A stretch of DNA of 64,000 nucleotides from Pseudonocardia sp. HH130630-07 (lineage in GTDB: Bacteria > Actinomycetota > Actinomycetes > Mycobacteriales > Pseudonocardiaceae). The stretch is taken from the NCBI RefSeq assembly GCF_001698125.1, contig NZ_CP013854.1, forward strand, positions 62,001-126,000, in the 5' to 3' direction. Within the stretch, counting starts at the first letter, position 1. Every line of letters begins with the position of its first letter. A model generated the notes under the pieces. It saw only the letters and a list, made by a program, of their open reading frames with translations. It made no database searches and was not told the origin of the DNA. A program made the translations under genes and the position numbers. Shown here in pieces: positions 1 to 7,853 of this stretch.

Positions 1-647
1 GTGCCGCGCACGGTGCGCTTGCCGGCCTCCAGCATCCGCTCGTAGCCCGGCTGCAGCCGCAGCGAGGCGAGCCGGTCGGCGAGCCCGCCGATCGTCGGGG
101 AGTAGGACCGCCCGTTGTCGTTGACGACGATCACGACGTTGCGGTCGGTGCCGGCGGCGATGTTGTTCAGCGCCTCCCAGGCCATCCCCCCGGTCAGCGC
201 CCCGTCCCCCACGACGGCGACGACGTGCCGGTCGCGCCCGGTCAGCGCGTTCGCCCTGGCGATCCCGTCCGCCCAGGACAGCGAGGACGACGCGTGGGAG
301 GACTCGACGTGGTCGTGCTCGGACTCGGTACGGCTCGGGTAACCGGACAGGCCCCCGGTCTTCTTCAGCCGCTCCCAGCCGTCCTGCCGGCCGGTGAGCA
401 GCTTGTGCACGTAGGCCTGGTGCCCGGTGTCCCAGATCAGGGTGTCCCGCGGGGAGTCGAACACCCGGTGCAGCGCGAGGGTCAGCTCGACCACGCCGAG
501 GTTGGGCCCGAGGTGCCCGCCGGTGCGCGACACCGCCCTGATCAGGAAGCCACGGATCTCGGCCGCCAGCGCGCCGAGCTCGTCGCCTCCGAGTCCGCGC
601 AGGTCGGCCGGTCGCCGGATCGCGGCGAGCCCCGGGTTCGTGGTCAC
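1..647 (-). CDS. dxs: 1-deoxy-D-xylulose-5-phosphate synthase, N-terminal part (runs off the window)
   Basis: DXS condenses pyruvate and glyceraldehyde-3-phosphate with thiamine diphosphate, the first step of the MEP isoprenoid pathway in the cytosol. About 215 N-terminal residues are visible; the rest lies beyond base 1. Diagnostic stretches are [38 protein letters not shown]-type HASSS region and the ThDP/Mg loop [16 protein letters not shown] followed by NDNGRSYSP. The GTG start at 645-647 is preceded by a GGAGG site about 6 nt upstream, which fixes the start. The reading frame is intact as far as seen. Upstream lies about 550 bp of non-coding DNA and then an insertion sequence. Family assignment is secure. 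Confidence 0.95.
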   Translation of the reverse strand, partial: MTTNPGLAAIRRPADLRGLGGDELGALAAEIRGFLIRAVSRTGGHLGPNLGVVELTLALHRVFDSPRDTLIWDTGHQAYVHKLLTGRQDGWERLKKTGGLSGYPSRTESEHDHVESSHASSSLSWADGIARANALTGRDRHVVAVVGDGALTGGMAWEALNNIAAGTDRNVVIVVNDNGRSYSPTIGGLADRLASLRLQPGYERMLEAGKRTVRG

Positions 648-821
648 GTGCTGCCTCCTCGCCGCCGGGTGCTCCTACGGGCGGGGAACCGCCACCGTGC
701 CCGGCATCGACTCGTGGGCCCCACTCTACGGAGCACACCGTCGTGCGGGCGCGACGGTGCGCACCGAGCAGGTCGGGCCACCCGGTGCGCGGCACGTCGA
801 GTTCGACGGATTCATCGAGAA

Positions 822-843
822 GATCAGATACCCCAGTTACGCA
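822..843. repeat. 22-bp direct repeat, copy 1
   Basis: The copy ends in the core CCCCAGTTACGCA and differs from copy 2 at a single base (A against G at position 9). The copies are 87 bp apart, start to start. They lie upstream of dxs, 175-285 bp from its start. They may be protein-binding sites or remnants of a mobile element. Confidence 0.7.
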
Positions 844-908
844 CGACAACCTCCGTCTCACCGTCGACGTCCAGCAAGAAAGCACCGCCGCCACTGCGAC
901 GGGATCAC

Positions 909-930
909 GATCAGATGCCCCAGTTACGCA
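909..930. repeat. 22-bp direct repeat, copy 2
   Basis: This is the second copy of the repeat at 822-843, with 21 of 22 bases identical and the same orientation. Confidence 0.7.
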
Positions 931-1202
931 TCTCGACCCCCTGTTCTCGTTCACGATTCACCGGCGGCCCCCCGGTACCGCGGACCGCACGGTGACAGAG
1001 GAACCCTCATCCCGAACCGCGTATCGACGACCGTTCGGCGATTGATACCAGAATCGTGCCCGGGACTGCTCACAACAATCGTGTGCCCACCATTGCGCTC
1101 ACCGGACCCGAACCATCTGCCACTTTGTGTGATTGGTTCGTCACACGGAGCCACAGAAGGTCGTGATGCTCGCTACCGCGTATTCACGACGGCCGGACGC
1201 CC

Positions 1203-1222
1203 TCTAGCCCGGATCTTTCGTC
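1203..1222. repeat. Left terminal inverted repeat of the IS1380-like element
   Basis: It matches the right end at 2893-2912 in inverted orientation at about 16 of 20 positions, including an uninterrupted CTAGCCCGG block. Confidence 0.65.
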
Positions 1223-1433
1223 GGGCAGTCCCGGCTTGATCGACACCGGTGCTCGTCGGTGTGGTGGCGCTGATTCTGCCTGGCGGGTGTGACAGTTCAG
1301 CCGAGGTCGCTCGGGTGGGCGCCGGTTTCCACTGGTCCGGTCGGGGTCCTGGGTCGTCGTGACGGCGGGGTCGGGCTCAGCCGGGGACGGCGAGTGCGCG
1401 CAGCCGGGCGAGGCCTTCGCAGAGCAGCCTGGC

Positions 1434-2786
1434 TCAGGGTGCGTGGGCGGGCAGGTGCAGGACGGTTCGGCGGGCGTGCCGGGCTCGCTGTGCGGGCTGG
1501 GAGAACAGCCGCAGCCGGAGTCGTTTCGGTTCCCAGCGCCGCGCCGGGTGGTCGGTGTAGGCGAGCATCTGCGCCCAGGCGGTGACCTCGCAGGCGAGCG
1601 CGACAACGGCCTGCCAGATCCGGTTCTGGTCGAGCTCGTGCAAGGGCAGGTTGGTCAGCCCGGTGTCCTTCGCCGCCCGGATGCGGTCCTCGGCGCGGGC
1701 CCGGCGGCGGTGTCGTAGCTCGAGGTCGGCGAGTTGGCGGCCCGCTCCACCGGGGTGTGTGTTGGTGGCGAATGCGGTGTAGCGCAACCCGTCCGGGTCG
1801 GTGATCCGTAGCTGCGCGCCGGGGTGCGGGCGCTCGCGGCGGACGATCACCCGCATCCCTTTCGGCCAGGAGGTCAAGTTCATCAGGCCGGTCGCCTCGA
1901 TGACCCAGGCTCCGGGACGGGGCTCGCGGTCGGCATCGAGCGCGGTCTGCCAGTCCGTGGCCGGGAGCGCGGCGAGCTGGTCGACCAGAGCCTGGGACAG
2001 CCCGAAGCCGACTGAATAGGACAGACGCTGCCCGGCCAGCCAGTCGAGGAGCTCATGCGAGGCACCTGCGCCGTCGACCCGGATCAGAACTTTGCGGCCG
2101 GGACGGTTGCCCGGGCGGTGGTCGGGGAGCTGGCGCAGCGCCGCCCGGATGACGGTGACGTGGTCGGTGGCGGTGTTCGACCCGGCGTTCCCGGGGCGTA
2201 GCAGCGCCGCGAGAGGCTCACCGGTCCCGGCCGCGCCGTGGTCGCAGAACGCCCACAACGGATGGTGCCCGAAGCCCTTCTTGAACGTCGGTGCGGCGCC
2301 CTGCTTGTCCGAGTGGGCGGTGATCAGGGTGGCATCCACGTCGATGACCAGCGGGTTCGCCGCGTCCGTCTGGTGGTCGGGAGCGGCGGAACCGGCCAGC
2401 GCCCACACCTTCGCCCGAGCCGTGGCGCGGGCGGCATCGATCGCCGCCAACACCGCGGTCGAGTCGGCGGCGAGGCGATCTACCGTGCGGGAGACCGTCG
2501 GGTCTGAGGCCACCGGACCGAACAGAGCGGGCTCCGCACGCAACAGCGCGATGTCGGACAGGCAGTCCCCGCCGGCGGCCAGCGTCAACGCGAGATCGAG
2601 CAGGACCTTCGCCGGGTCGTGCACCGCCAACCGCGGCCGCCACGGTTCCAACGCCTGCGACAGAGCGTGGTCGAGCCCGACCTTGCCGATGGTCTCGGTC
2701 AGCAGCCTCGTCCCGGCATGCGACACCACCGCTGTCGCGGCCGTGTCGATGTCCGGGCACGAGTAGAACCCGATAGCCTTCTTCAC
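1434..2786 (-). CDS. IS1380-family transposase
   Basis: A 450-residue DDE transposase, the usual size for IS1380. Recognisable features are the N-terminal region with LAAGGDCLSDIALLR, the DPTVSRT segment, the acidic VIDVDATLITAHSDKQ motif containing the first catalytic aspartates, KKGFGHHPLW, the IRVDGAGASHELLDWL motif (second Asp) and a C-terminal RAEDRIRAAKDTGL segment followed by an Arg-rich tail. The frame is intact, so the element may still be active. The start is GTG at 2786 (VKKAIGFYS) with GGAG 11 nt upstream. The region just ahead of the start can pair with an upstream copy (2787-2797 with 2852-2862), which could limit translation. Confidence 0.9.
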   Translation of the reverse strand: MKKAIGFYSCPDIDTAATAVVSHAGTRLLTETIGKVGLDHALSQALEPWRPRLAVHDPAKVLLDLALTLAAGGDCLSDIALLRAEPALFGPVASDPTVSRTVDRLAADSTAVLAAIDAARATARAKVWALAGSAAPDHQTDAANPLVIDVDATLITAHSDKQGAAPTFKKGFGHHPLWAFCDHGAAGTGEPLAALLRPGNAGSNTATDHVTVIRAALRQLPDHRPGNRPGRKVLIRVDGAGASHELLDWLAGQRLSYSVGFGLSQALVDQLAALPATDWQTALDADREPRPGAWVIEATGLMNLTSWPKGMRVIVRRERPHPGAQLRITDPDGLRYTAFATNTHPGGAGRQLADLELRHRRRARAEDRIRAAKDTGLTNLPLHELDQNRIWQAVVALACEVTAWAQMLAYTDHPARRWEPKRLRLRLFSQPAQRARHARRTVLHLPAHAP

Positions 2787-2862
2787 CTGGAGGGTGCTCC
2801 TGATTCGCGCGGATACGGGACCTCAGCAATCCCCATCCTTGCTGGTCAGTGGCACCCTCCAG
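2787..2862 (-). promoter_or_regulatory. Inverted repeat in the transposase leader
   Basis: The 11-nt arm CTGGAGGGTGC at 2787-2797 lies immediately before the transposase start codon, and its exact complement lies at 2852-2862. In a transcript entering from outside the element these arms could pair across a 54-nt loop and cover the initiation region. Such structures protect several IS families from read-through expression; here the role is inferred. Confidence 0.4.
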
Positions 2863-2892
2863 CCTTCTGACACGCCCCGCTCGGCGAACCGC

Positions 2893-2912
2893 GATGAAAG
2901 CCCCGGGCTAGG
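2893..2912. repeat. Right terminal inverted repeat of the IS1380-like element
   Basis: It contains CCGGGCTAG, the complement of the CTAGCCCGG block at the left end, and lies 48 bp before the start of the next gene. Confidence 0.65.
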
Positions 2913-2960
2913 ATCGGGCGACGTGAACGGCACGGACGAGCCAGTCGGGCGAGGAGGCCG

Positions 2961-4316
2961 ATGACCTCCCCTCCCGCGCCGCTGCACCGGGTCACCCGGT
3001 GGCAGCTCTGGCGGCTCCCCGCGAACGTGCTGGGCGCGATGCTGGCCGTCGAGGTGCTCGCCGTGGTGCTGTCGGTCTCCGGGCTCGCCCTGATGCCGGA
3101 GCCGCCCGACCGGCCCACGACGGTCCTGTTCGCCATCCTGGTGGTGTCCGCGATCGGGCACACCGAGATCGTCGCCGGCATCGAGCGGGTCCGCCGCTAC
3201 AGCGCCGAGACCCACCACGTGAACCTGACCTCGGTCTGGACCTTCGCCGCGGCGGTGCTCCTGCCCGCACCGGCCGCCGCCGTGCTCGTCGTGCTGGTGT
3301 ACGTCCATCTGCACTGGCGGGTGCTGCGACCGGTGCCGCTGCCCGACCGCAGGCCCGCCTACCGGGAGGTCTTCAACGCCGCCACCGTCGTGGTCGCCGT
3401 GCACGGGGCGGCGGCGGTCGTGGCCGCCACCCGGCCCGGCGGGCTGTACGAGGGCGTCCCCGCGTCCGCGGCACTCGTGCTCACGTTGCTCGTCTACACC
3501 GTGGTGAACACCTGTCTGGTCCTCGGAGCCGTCGCGATCATCAACCCGGACGCGCGCATCGGCCGGATCCTCCTCGGCGGCGACGAACTGGCCCTGGAGC
3601 TCGCGACGCTGTCGCTCGGCGCGCTCACCGCACTGGGGCTGCAGACGATGGGACCGGGGGCCGTCGTGCTCGCGATCCCCCCGATCGTCGCCCTGCACCG
3701 GAGCATCCTGGTCCGGCACCTGCGCGAACGGGCGGACACCGACGTGAAGACCGGTCTGCTCAACCACGCCGCATGGAAGGTGCGCGGCGCGCACGAACTA
3801 CAGCGCGCCGAACGCGAGAACAGGCAGGCGGCCCTGCTCATTCTCGATCTCGACCATTTCAAGGAGATCAACGACCGGCACGGTCACCTCTACGGCGACG
3901 AGGTACTGGAATTCGTCGCCCGGGCGTTGCGCAGCGAGCTCCGGGAGCACGACCTGATCGGCCGGTTCGGTGGCGAGGAGTTCGTGGTCCTGCTGCCCCG
4001 GGTGTCCGGACCGGACGGCTACGACGAACTGCACCACGTCGCCGAACGGCTGCGTGCCCGGATCGCCGGGAACCCGGCCCCCGGTGACCGCGGGCCGCAC
4101 GACGACGGGGCCGGCACGGACACACCGCCGCCCGTCCGGGAGAGCTACGAGGTGACGGTGTCGATCGGCGGAGCGCTGTTCCCGTCCGACGGCGCCGACA
4201 TGACGACCCTGCTCGAGATCGCCGACACCGCCCTCTACGCCGCGAAGCACGCGGGCCGGGACGCCGTGCGGATCGGGCCCCGGCCGTTCCGCTTCCCGGC
4301 GCCGGACCCCACCTGA
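2961..4316 (+). CDS. Membrane-bound GGDEF diguanylate cyclase
   Basis: Predicted to make the second messenger c-di-GMP from two GTP. The N-terminal half (about residues 20-255) is a series of hydrophobic segments forming a membrane sensor that I cannot assign to a named domain. The C-terminal GGDEF domain (about 275-445) has DTDVKTGLLNHAAW, the Mg-binding LILDLDHFKEIND and the active-site loop GGEEF at 337-341. An RxxD inhibitory site (REHD, 328-331) lies exactly five residues before the loop, so product inhibition is expected. The ATG at 2961 follows a GGAGG site. A paralogue with the same layout lies convergently at 4357-5664. The IS1380 end is only 48 bp upstream and may influence expression. 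Confidence 0.9.
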   Translation: MTSPPAPLHRVTRWQLWRLPANVLGAMLAVEVLAVVLSVSGLALMPEPPDRPTTVLFAILVVSAIGHTEIVAGIERVRRYSAETHHVNLTSVWTFAAAVLLPAPAAAVLVVLVYVHLHWRVLRPVPLPDRRPAYREVFNAATVVVAVHGAAAVVAATRPGGLYEGVPASAALVLTLLVYTVVNTCLVLGAVAIINPDARIGRILLGGDELALELATLSLGALTALGLQTMGPGAVVLAIPPIVALHRSILVRHLRERADTDVKTGLLNHAAWKVRGAHELQRAERENRQAALLILDLDHFKEINDRHGHLYGDEVLEFVARALRSELREHDLIGRFGGEEFVVLLPRVSGPDGYDELHHVAERLRARIAGNPAPGDRGPHDDGAGTDTPPPVRESYEVTVSIGGALFPSDGADMTTLLEIADTALYAAKHAGRDAVRIGPRPFRFPAPDPT

Positions 4317-4323
4317 GCCGCTC

Positions 4324-4340
4324 CGCCGGCCGCCCCGGCG
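4324..4340. terminator. Possible bidirectional terminator between the GGDEF genes
   Basis: A 6-bp GC stem (CGCCGG with CCGGCG, 5-nt loop) lies in the 40-bp gap between two convergent genes. It has no T-run. Weak evidence. Confidence 0.3.
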
Positions 4341-4356
4341 CGGTACCCGTCCACTC

Positions 4357-5664
4357 TCAGCCGGAGAGCGCGCGGCCCAGCCGTACCTGGTTCCGCCCGC
4401 CCCGCTTGGCCGCGTAGAGGGCGTGGTCGGCGATCTGCAGCAGCTCGTCGAGCGTGTCCCCGTCGGACCCGGCGAGCGCGACCCCGACCGACACCGACAG
4501 GTCGGTGATCGTGAGCGGCCCGCCCGGGGCCTCGGCGTCGACGACCAGCTCGCGCACGGTGCTCCGGATCCGCTCCCCCGCGGCGTGGGCGAGCTCGTAG
4601 CCGGGATCGCCGTAGGGCAGCCCGGGCAGCAGCACCACGAACTCCTCGCCGCCGAAGCGGCCGACCGGATCGACGTCGCGCACCTGGGCCGAGACCGCCT
4701 CCGCCACCGCGGTCAGCACCTCGTCGCCCGCCAGGTGGCCGTAGCCGTCGTTGACCGACTTGAAGTGGTCGAGGTCGAGGATGAGGACGGCCACCGCCTC
4801 GTCCCGCCGCCGGGAGCGCGCCACCGCCCGCAACGCCCGCCCGCGCCACGCCGTGGCCGTGAGCAGGCCGGTCTTCGCGTCGGTGTTGGCCCGCTCCTCG
4901 AGCTGCCGGATCAGCACCGCGCGGTGCAGTACGAGCAGCGGCGGGAGGACCAGCGGCACCAGCGCCACCTGGTGCAGGGCCGTGAGCGCGGTGAGCATCG
5001 CCAGGCAGAGCGTCGCCCCCTCCAGGACCAGGTCGTCCCCGTCGCCGAGTACCGCGCGCCAGGCGACGATCCGGCCGGAGGTCAGCGACAGGGCCAGCGC
5101 CACGAGCATCTGGTTGACCAGCATGTACGCGGCCATGGCGAGCAGCAGCGCGCCGAACCCGGTGACATGGAGCAGCGGCTCGACACCGGCGATCCCGGTC
5201 AGCAGCTCCGGTGTGACGATCACCCCGGCGGCGCCGGCGGCCAGGACCACGGTGGCCGTCGTGTAGACGTGCCGGTAGAGCGCAGCGCCCGCCGGGCGCC
5301 ACACCCGCCACCAGAGGTGGCTGTAGATGCCGATCACGACGACCCCGGCCAGCGCCGGCGGGAGCACCAGGGCCCCGGAGAACGTCCACACGCTGGAGAG
5401 GTCGAAGTACGACGCGTGGGCCACTCGCCGCCGGACCCGCTCGATCCCGGTGGCCAGCTCGGTGTGCAGCACGCCGAGGGCGATCAGCCCGAGGGCGCCC
5501 AGCGCCGCGATGCCGACGGACGGCTCGGCGGTCGTCGTGACCAGGCCGCCGACGACCAGTGCGAGGGCCGAGGCCACGACGACGACGAACACCGCGATCA
5601 TCGGCGACGGCAGCTCGCGGAACGCTCCGCGGCCGGTCGGGGCATCGGCTGTGGGCTCCGTCAC
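4357..5664 (-). CDS. Membrane-bound GGDEF diguanylate cyclase (paralogue)
   Basis: A 435-residue protein with the same plan as the gene at 2961-4316: hydrophobic membrane segments to about residue 250, then ERANTDAKTGLLTATAW, LILDLDHFKSVND and GGEEF at 338-342. An RxxD site (RDVD, 329-332) sits five residues before the loop, so it is probably an active, product-inhibited diguanylate cyclase. Both proteins also share GIERVRR and SVWTF in the membrane part, showing common ancestry across the full length. The start is GTG at 5664. The two genes are tail to tail with a 40-bp gap, a layout expected from an inverted duplication. Confidence 0.9.
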   Translation of the reverse strand: MTEPTADAPTGRGAFRELPSPMIAVFVVVVASALALVVGGLVTTTAEPSVGIAALGALGLIALGVLHTELATGIERVRRRVAHASYFDLSSVWTFSGALVLPPALAGVVVIGIYSHLWWRVWRPAGAALYRHVYTTATVVLAAGAAGVIVTPELLTGIAGVEPLLHVTGFGALLLAMAAYMLVNQMLVALALSLTSGRIVAWRAVLGDGDDLVLEGATLCLAMLTALTALHQVALVPLVLPPLLVLHRAVLIRQLEERANTDAKTGLLTATAWRGRALRAVARSRRRDEAVAVLILDLDHFKSVNDGYGHLAGDEVLTAVAEAVSAQVRDVDPVGRFGGEEFVVLLPGLPYGDPGYELAHAAGERIRSTVRELVVDAEAPGGPLTITDLSVSVGVALAGSDGDTLDELLQIADHALYAAKRGGRNQVRLGRALSG

Positions 5665-5814
5665 CGGATCGCCGCCGCCGTCCTACCCCGGGTGAGATCT
5701 GCGCGCGCGAATTGCCGGAACACCCACGGAATCGTCACCCGAACGGGTACGCTGACGTCGTCGATGTCGCCCACGGTGACGTTTTCCGCAGGACCGGTGA
5801 CAGGAGGTGTCGTC

Positions 5815-5835
5815 ATGGACAACCGCGGTTGGTGA
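5815..5835 (+). other. Six-residue mini-ORF (MDNRGW) with strong Shine-Dalgarno
   Basis: ATG at 5815 follows AGGAGGTG at ideal spacing and is followed by five codons ending in Trp and a TGA stop. No larger gene starts within about 1.3 kb downstream on this strand. It could be a leader peptide or chance. A small stem at 5958-5976 lies about 120 bp downstream. Confidence 0.25.
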
Positions 5836-6056
5836 CCCCACCTCGGCAACATGTGACCGGGGACGACGGCGGCCACGGGCGTCTGCCCGGCCGAGTCCTT
5901 GCCCGTCCCGGTCCCTGCCATCCGGACCCGATCCCTTCCCACGTCACGACGACGCCCGGCGGGCACCCTGCCCGCCGCGCGCACCGCGCGTGCCGCGTCC
6001 GGGAGATCACCGGAGTCCTGTCCCAGGGTAGGGACGGCTCTCCCAAACGTCAGGTA

Positions 6057-6077
6057 CCGGCGGCCCCCTGCCGCCGG
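6057..6077 (-). terminator. Probable terminator of the HIT/phosphatase pair
   Basis: A perfect 8-bp stem (CCGGCGGC with GCCGCCGG, 5-nt loop) lies about 40 bp downstream of the phosphatase stop codon. There is no T-tract, as is common for actinobacterial terminators. Confidence 0.5.
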
Positions 6078-6115
6078 ACGGCAGCGGAGCCGCGACGAAC
6101 GGCGGCTCTGCGGTA

Positions 6116-6712
6116 TCACAGCAGGTCGGCGACGTGGGCGAGCTCGTTCACCGTCCGGACCTTCCGGAGGCCGTCCCGGGCGCAGAGCACCCGGGTGATC
6201 CCGGCGTAGTCGAGCGGGAACGGCAGTCCCCGGTCGAGCCCGAGCACTGCGGCCAGGTACGCGTTGACGACTCCGGCGTGCGCCACCACGACGACGGTGG
6301 TGCGCCCCGGGTGGTCCGCGACGATCGTCTCGACGGCGGTGTGCACCCGCGCGGCGAACCCCGCCGCGTCGACGTGGCCGGGCAGGTGCCCGTCCCGCAT
6401 CCGGGCCCAGGCGGCCGGATCGGTCCGGGCCAGCTCCGCGACCGGCACGTACTCCGGGCGCTCGGCGTCGAACTCCCGCAGCTCCGCGCGGGTGACGGCG
6501 TCGAGTCCCCGGGCGGCGGCCAGCGGGGCCGCCGTCTGCACGGCCCGGCGCATCGTGCTCGTGTACAGGGCGTCCACCCGGTCGCCGGCCAGCGCCGGCA
6601 CCAGGCGCCCGGCCTGGGCGTGGCCGTCCGCGGTCAGGCCCGGGTCGGCGTGCGTGCCGTCGTCGTGGGCGACCTGCTCGGGCAGCGCGTGCCGGACGAG
6701 GATCAGCTGCAC
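6116..6712 (-). CDS. Histidine phosphatase family protein
   Basis: A 198-residue member of the phosphoglycerate-mutase-like histidine phosphatase superfamily. The N-terminal LILVRHALPEQ carries the phospho-accepting His (LVRHA variant of RHG). YTSTMRRAVQTAAPLA supplies the second arginine motif, and VVVVAHAGVVNAYLA the second catalytic His. The substrate cannot be told from sequence; members include mutases, phosphatases of sugar phosphates and cobalamin-pathway enzymes. The GTG start lies one base after the stop of the upstream HIT gene, so the two are translationally coupled. Confidence 0.88.
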   Translation of the reverse strand: MQLILVRHALPEQVAHDDGTHADPGLTADGHAQAGRLVPALAGDRVDALYTSTMRRAVQTAAPLAAARGLDAVTRAELREFDAERPEYVPVAELARTDPAAWARMRDGHLPGHVDAAGFAARVHTAVETIVADHPGRTTVVVVAHAGVVNAYLAAVLGLDRGLPFPLDYAGITRVLCARDGLRKVRTVNELAHVADLL

Positions 6713-6713
6713 C

Positions 6714-7163
6714 TCAGCGGGGGCCGGCGGAACCGCGATCGGCCGGCACCCGGCCGCCGTGCCCGGCGGCGCGCAGGGCGTCGCGCAGGGCGTCGGCGTG
6801 CCGGTCCTGCTCGGCGGGATCGATCTCGGCCGCGGCGTTGGCGAAGTCGAACGCGCGCATGTCCCAGGCCGGGAACACGTGCACGTGCAGGTGCGGCACC
6901 TCGAACCCGGCGACGAGCAGGCCGACCCGGGGCGGCGCCCAGATCTCCCGCACGGCCAGGCCGACCGTCCTGGCGACCTCGGTGAGGTGCGCGGTCAGCT
7001 CGGCGTCGGCGTCGACCCACTGGTCGATCTCGGCCCGCGGCACGACGAGCGTGTGCCCCGGCCCGAGCGGGTTGATCGACAGGAAGCCGACGCACCGGTC
7101 GTCGGCCCAGACGAAGCGGCCGGGGATGTCGCCGTCGATGATCTTGGTGAAGACACTGCTCAC
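6714..7163 (-). CDS. HIT family nucleotide hydrolase
   Basis: A histidine-triad protein, probably hydrolysing or transferring nucleotides linked to phosphoramidate or another nucleotide. The triad HLHVHV is present near residue 90, preceded by the usual PLGPGHTLVVPR segment and the N-terminal FTKIIDGDIPGRFVW. I chose the GTG at 7163 (MSSVFTKII) because it matches the family N-terminus; a GGAGG lies only 2 nt upstream, so an ATG at 7208, adding 15 residues, is an alternative. It is coupled to the downstream phosphatase and divergent from the PPOX gene at 7220. The C-terminal 20 residues are Arg/Gly-rich and not conserved in type. Confidence 0.88.
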   Translation of the reverse strand: MSSVFTKIIDGDIPGRFVWADDRCVGFLSINPLGPGHTLVVPRAEIDQWVDADAELTAHLTEVARTVGLAVREIWAPPRVGLLVAGFEVPHLHVHVFPAWDMRAFDFANAAAEIDPAEQDRHADALRDALRAAGHGGRVPADRGSAGPR

Positions 7164-7219
7164 GCCCTCCGACAGTAGGGCATCCGGCGGGATCGGCGGG
7201 GCGGCCATACGCTGGTCGC

Positions 7220-7687
7220 ATGCCGCGCACCATCGCCACGAACGACCGGGTCGACCGCGACGAGCTGATCGCGTTCGTCCGCCCGCGCCACCACATGGTG
7301 CTCATGACCACCCGCTCCGACGGCGGGGTGCAGGCCTCGCCGGTGACCGGCGGGGTCGACACCGAGGGCCGCATCGTGATCTCCACCTACCCGGAGCGGG
7401 CGAAGTCCTCCAACGTGGCCCGGCACGGCCGCGCGTCGGTCGTCGTGCTCTCCGACGAGTTCGACGGCGCGTGGGTCCAGGTGGACGGGGACGCCGAGCT
7501 GATCACGCTCCCGGACGCGCTGGAGCCGCTCGTCGACTACTTCCGGGCCATCTCCGGTGAGCACCCGGACTGGGACGAGTACCGGCAGGCGATGTCGGAC
7601 CAGGGCAAGGCCCTCGTCCGGATCACCCCGACCCGGTGGAGCCCGGTCGCGACCGGCGGGTTCCCCGCCCGGCTCGCCGACGGCTGA
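7220..7687 (+). CDS. PPOX-class F420-dependent oxidoreductase
   Basis: A 155-residue split-barrel flavin-reductase-fold protein of the pyridoxamine-phosphate-oxidase-like class that in actinobacteria typically binds coenzyme F420. Family hallmarks are DELIAFVRPRHHMVLMTTRSDGGVQASPVTGGVD, the VISTYPERAKSSNVARHGRASVVVLS strand-loop, the WVQVDGDAELI strand and a C-terminal LVRITPTRW. The physiological substrate is unknown. It starts with ATG at 7220, 56 bp from the divergent HIT start, and is followed by 166 bp before the trehalose operon. Confidence 0.88.
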   Translation: MPRTIATNDRVDRDELIAFVRPRHHMVLMTTRSDGGVQASPVTGGVDTEGRIVISTYPERAKSSNVARHGRASVVVLSDEFDGAWVQVDGDAELITLPDALEPLVDYFRAISGEHPDWDEYRQAMSDQGKALVRITPTRWSPVATGGFPARLADG

Positions 7688-7853
7688 GCCGCTCCTGGGA
7701 GGATCGACGGCTCCGTGCGGAACCGATGCGCACGGAGCTCAGTGACGTGTATCCGAAAAGTATCTGCGGCGTCTGCGGCAACGGTGCCTGCCCCGATAGG
7801 TTGAGCCCGCACCCGGCCGGTGGCCGGGCGCGACGAGAGGACCCTGACCACAC

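Larger units (their letters stand above)
648..1202. other. Non-coding region upstream of dxs
   Basis: No convincing gene is seen here. Open frames exist on both strands but look like high-GC chance ORFs without a ribosome-binding site. The stretch is somewhat richer in A+T than its neighbours and holds a 22-bp direct repeat (822-843 and 909-930). It presumably contains the dxs promoter. It ends at the left end of the IS1380-like element. Confidence 0.5.
1203..2912 (-). mobile_element. IS1380-family insertion sequence, about 1.7 kb
   Basis: The element encloses one transposase gene and is bounded by imperfect terminal inverted repeats. The left end reads TCTAGCCCGGATCTTTCGTC; the reverse complement of the right end (2893-2912) reads CCTAGCCCGGGGCTTTCATC, so CTAGCCCGG, CTTTC and TC are shared. 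The length fits IS1380 elements (roughly 1.6-2 kb). No clear target-site duplication of 4-5 bp is visible, so the exact ends are uncertain by a few bases, or flanking DNA has changed since insertion. It sits between dxs and a diguanylate cyclase gene and interrupts no recognisable gene. Confidence 0.75.
5665..6115. other. Non-coding region upstream of the second GGDEF gene
   Basis: No convincing gene is present. The region holds a six-codon mini-ORF with a strong ribosome-binding site (5815-5835, + strand), a 7-bp GC stem at 5958-5976, and a probable terminator at 6057-6077 for the minus-strand gene that ends at 6116. A 152-codon minus-strand frame spans it but has low-complexity Arg/Ala composition and no support. 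Confidence 0.45.

Noticed and set aside
427..1239. 270-codon plus-strand open frame over the dxs start and the IS left end
   Set aside because: It overlaps well-supported dxs coding sequence on the other strand and crosses the IS end; composition is that of a shadow frame.
5661..6119. 152-codon minus-strand open frame across the gap upstream of the second GGDEF gene
   Set aside because: Arg/Ala/Pro low-complexity translation, no ribosome-binding site, overlaps the probable terminator at 6057-6077.
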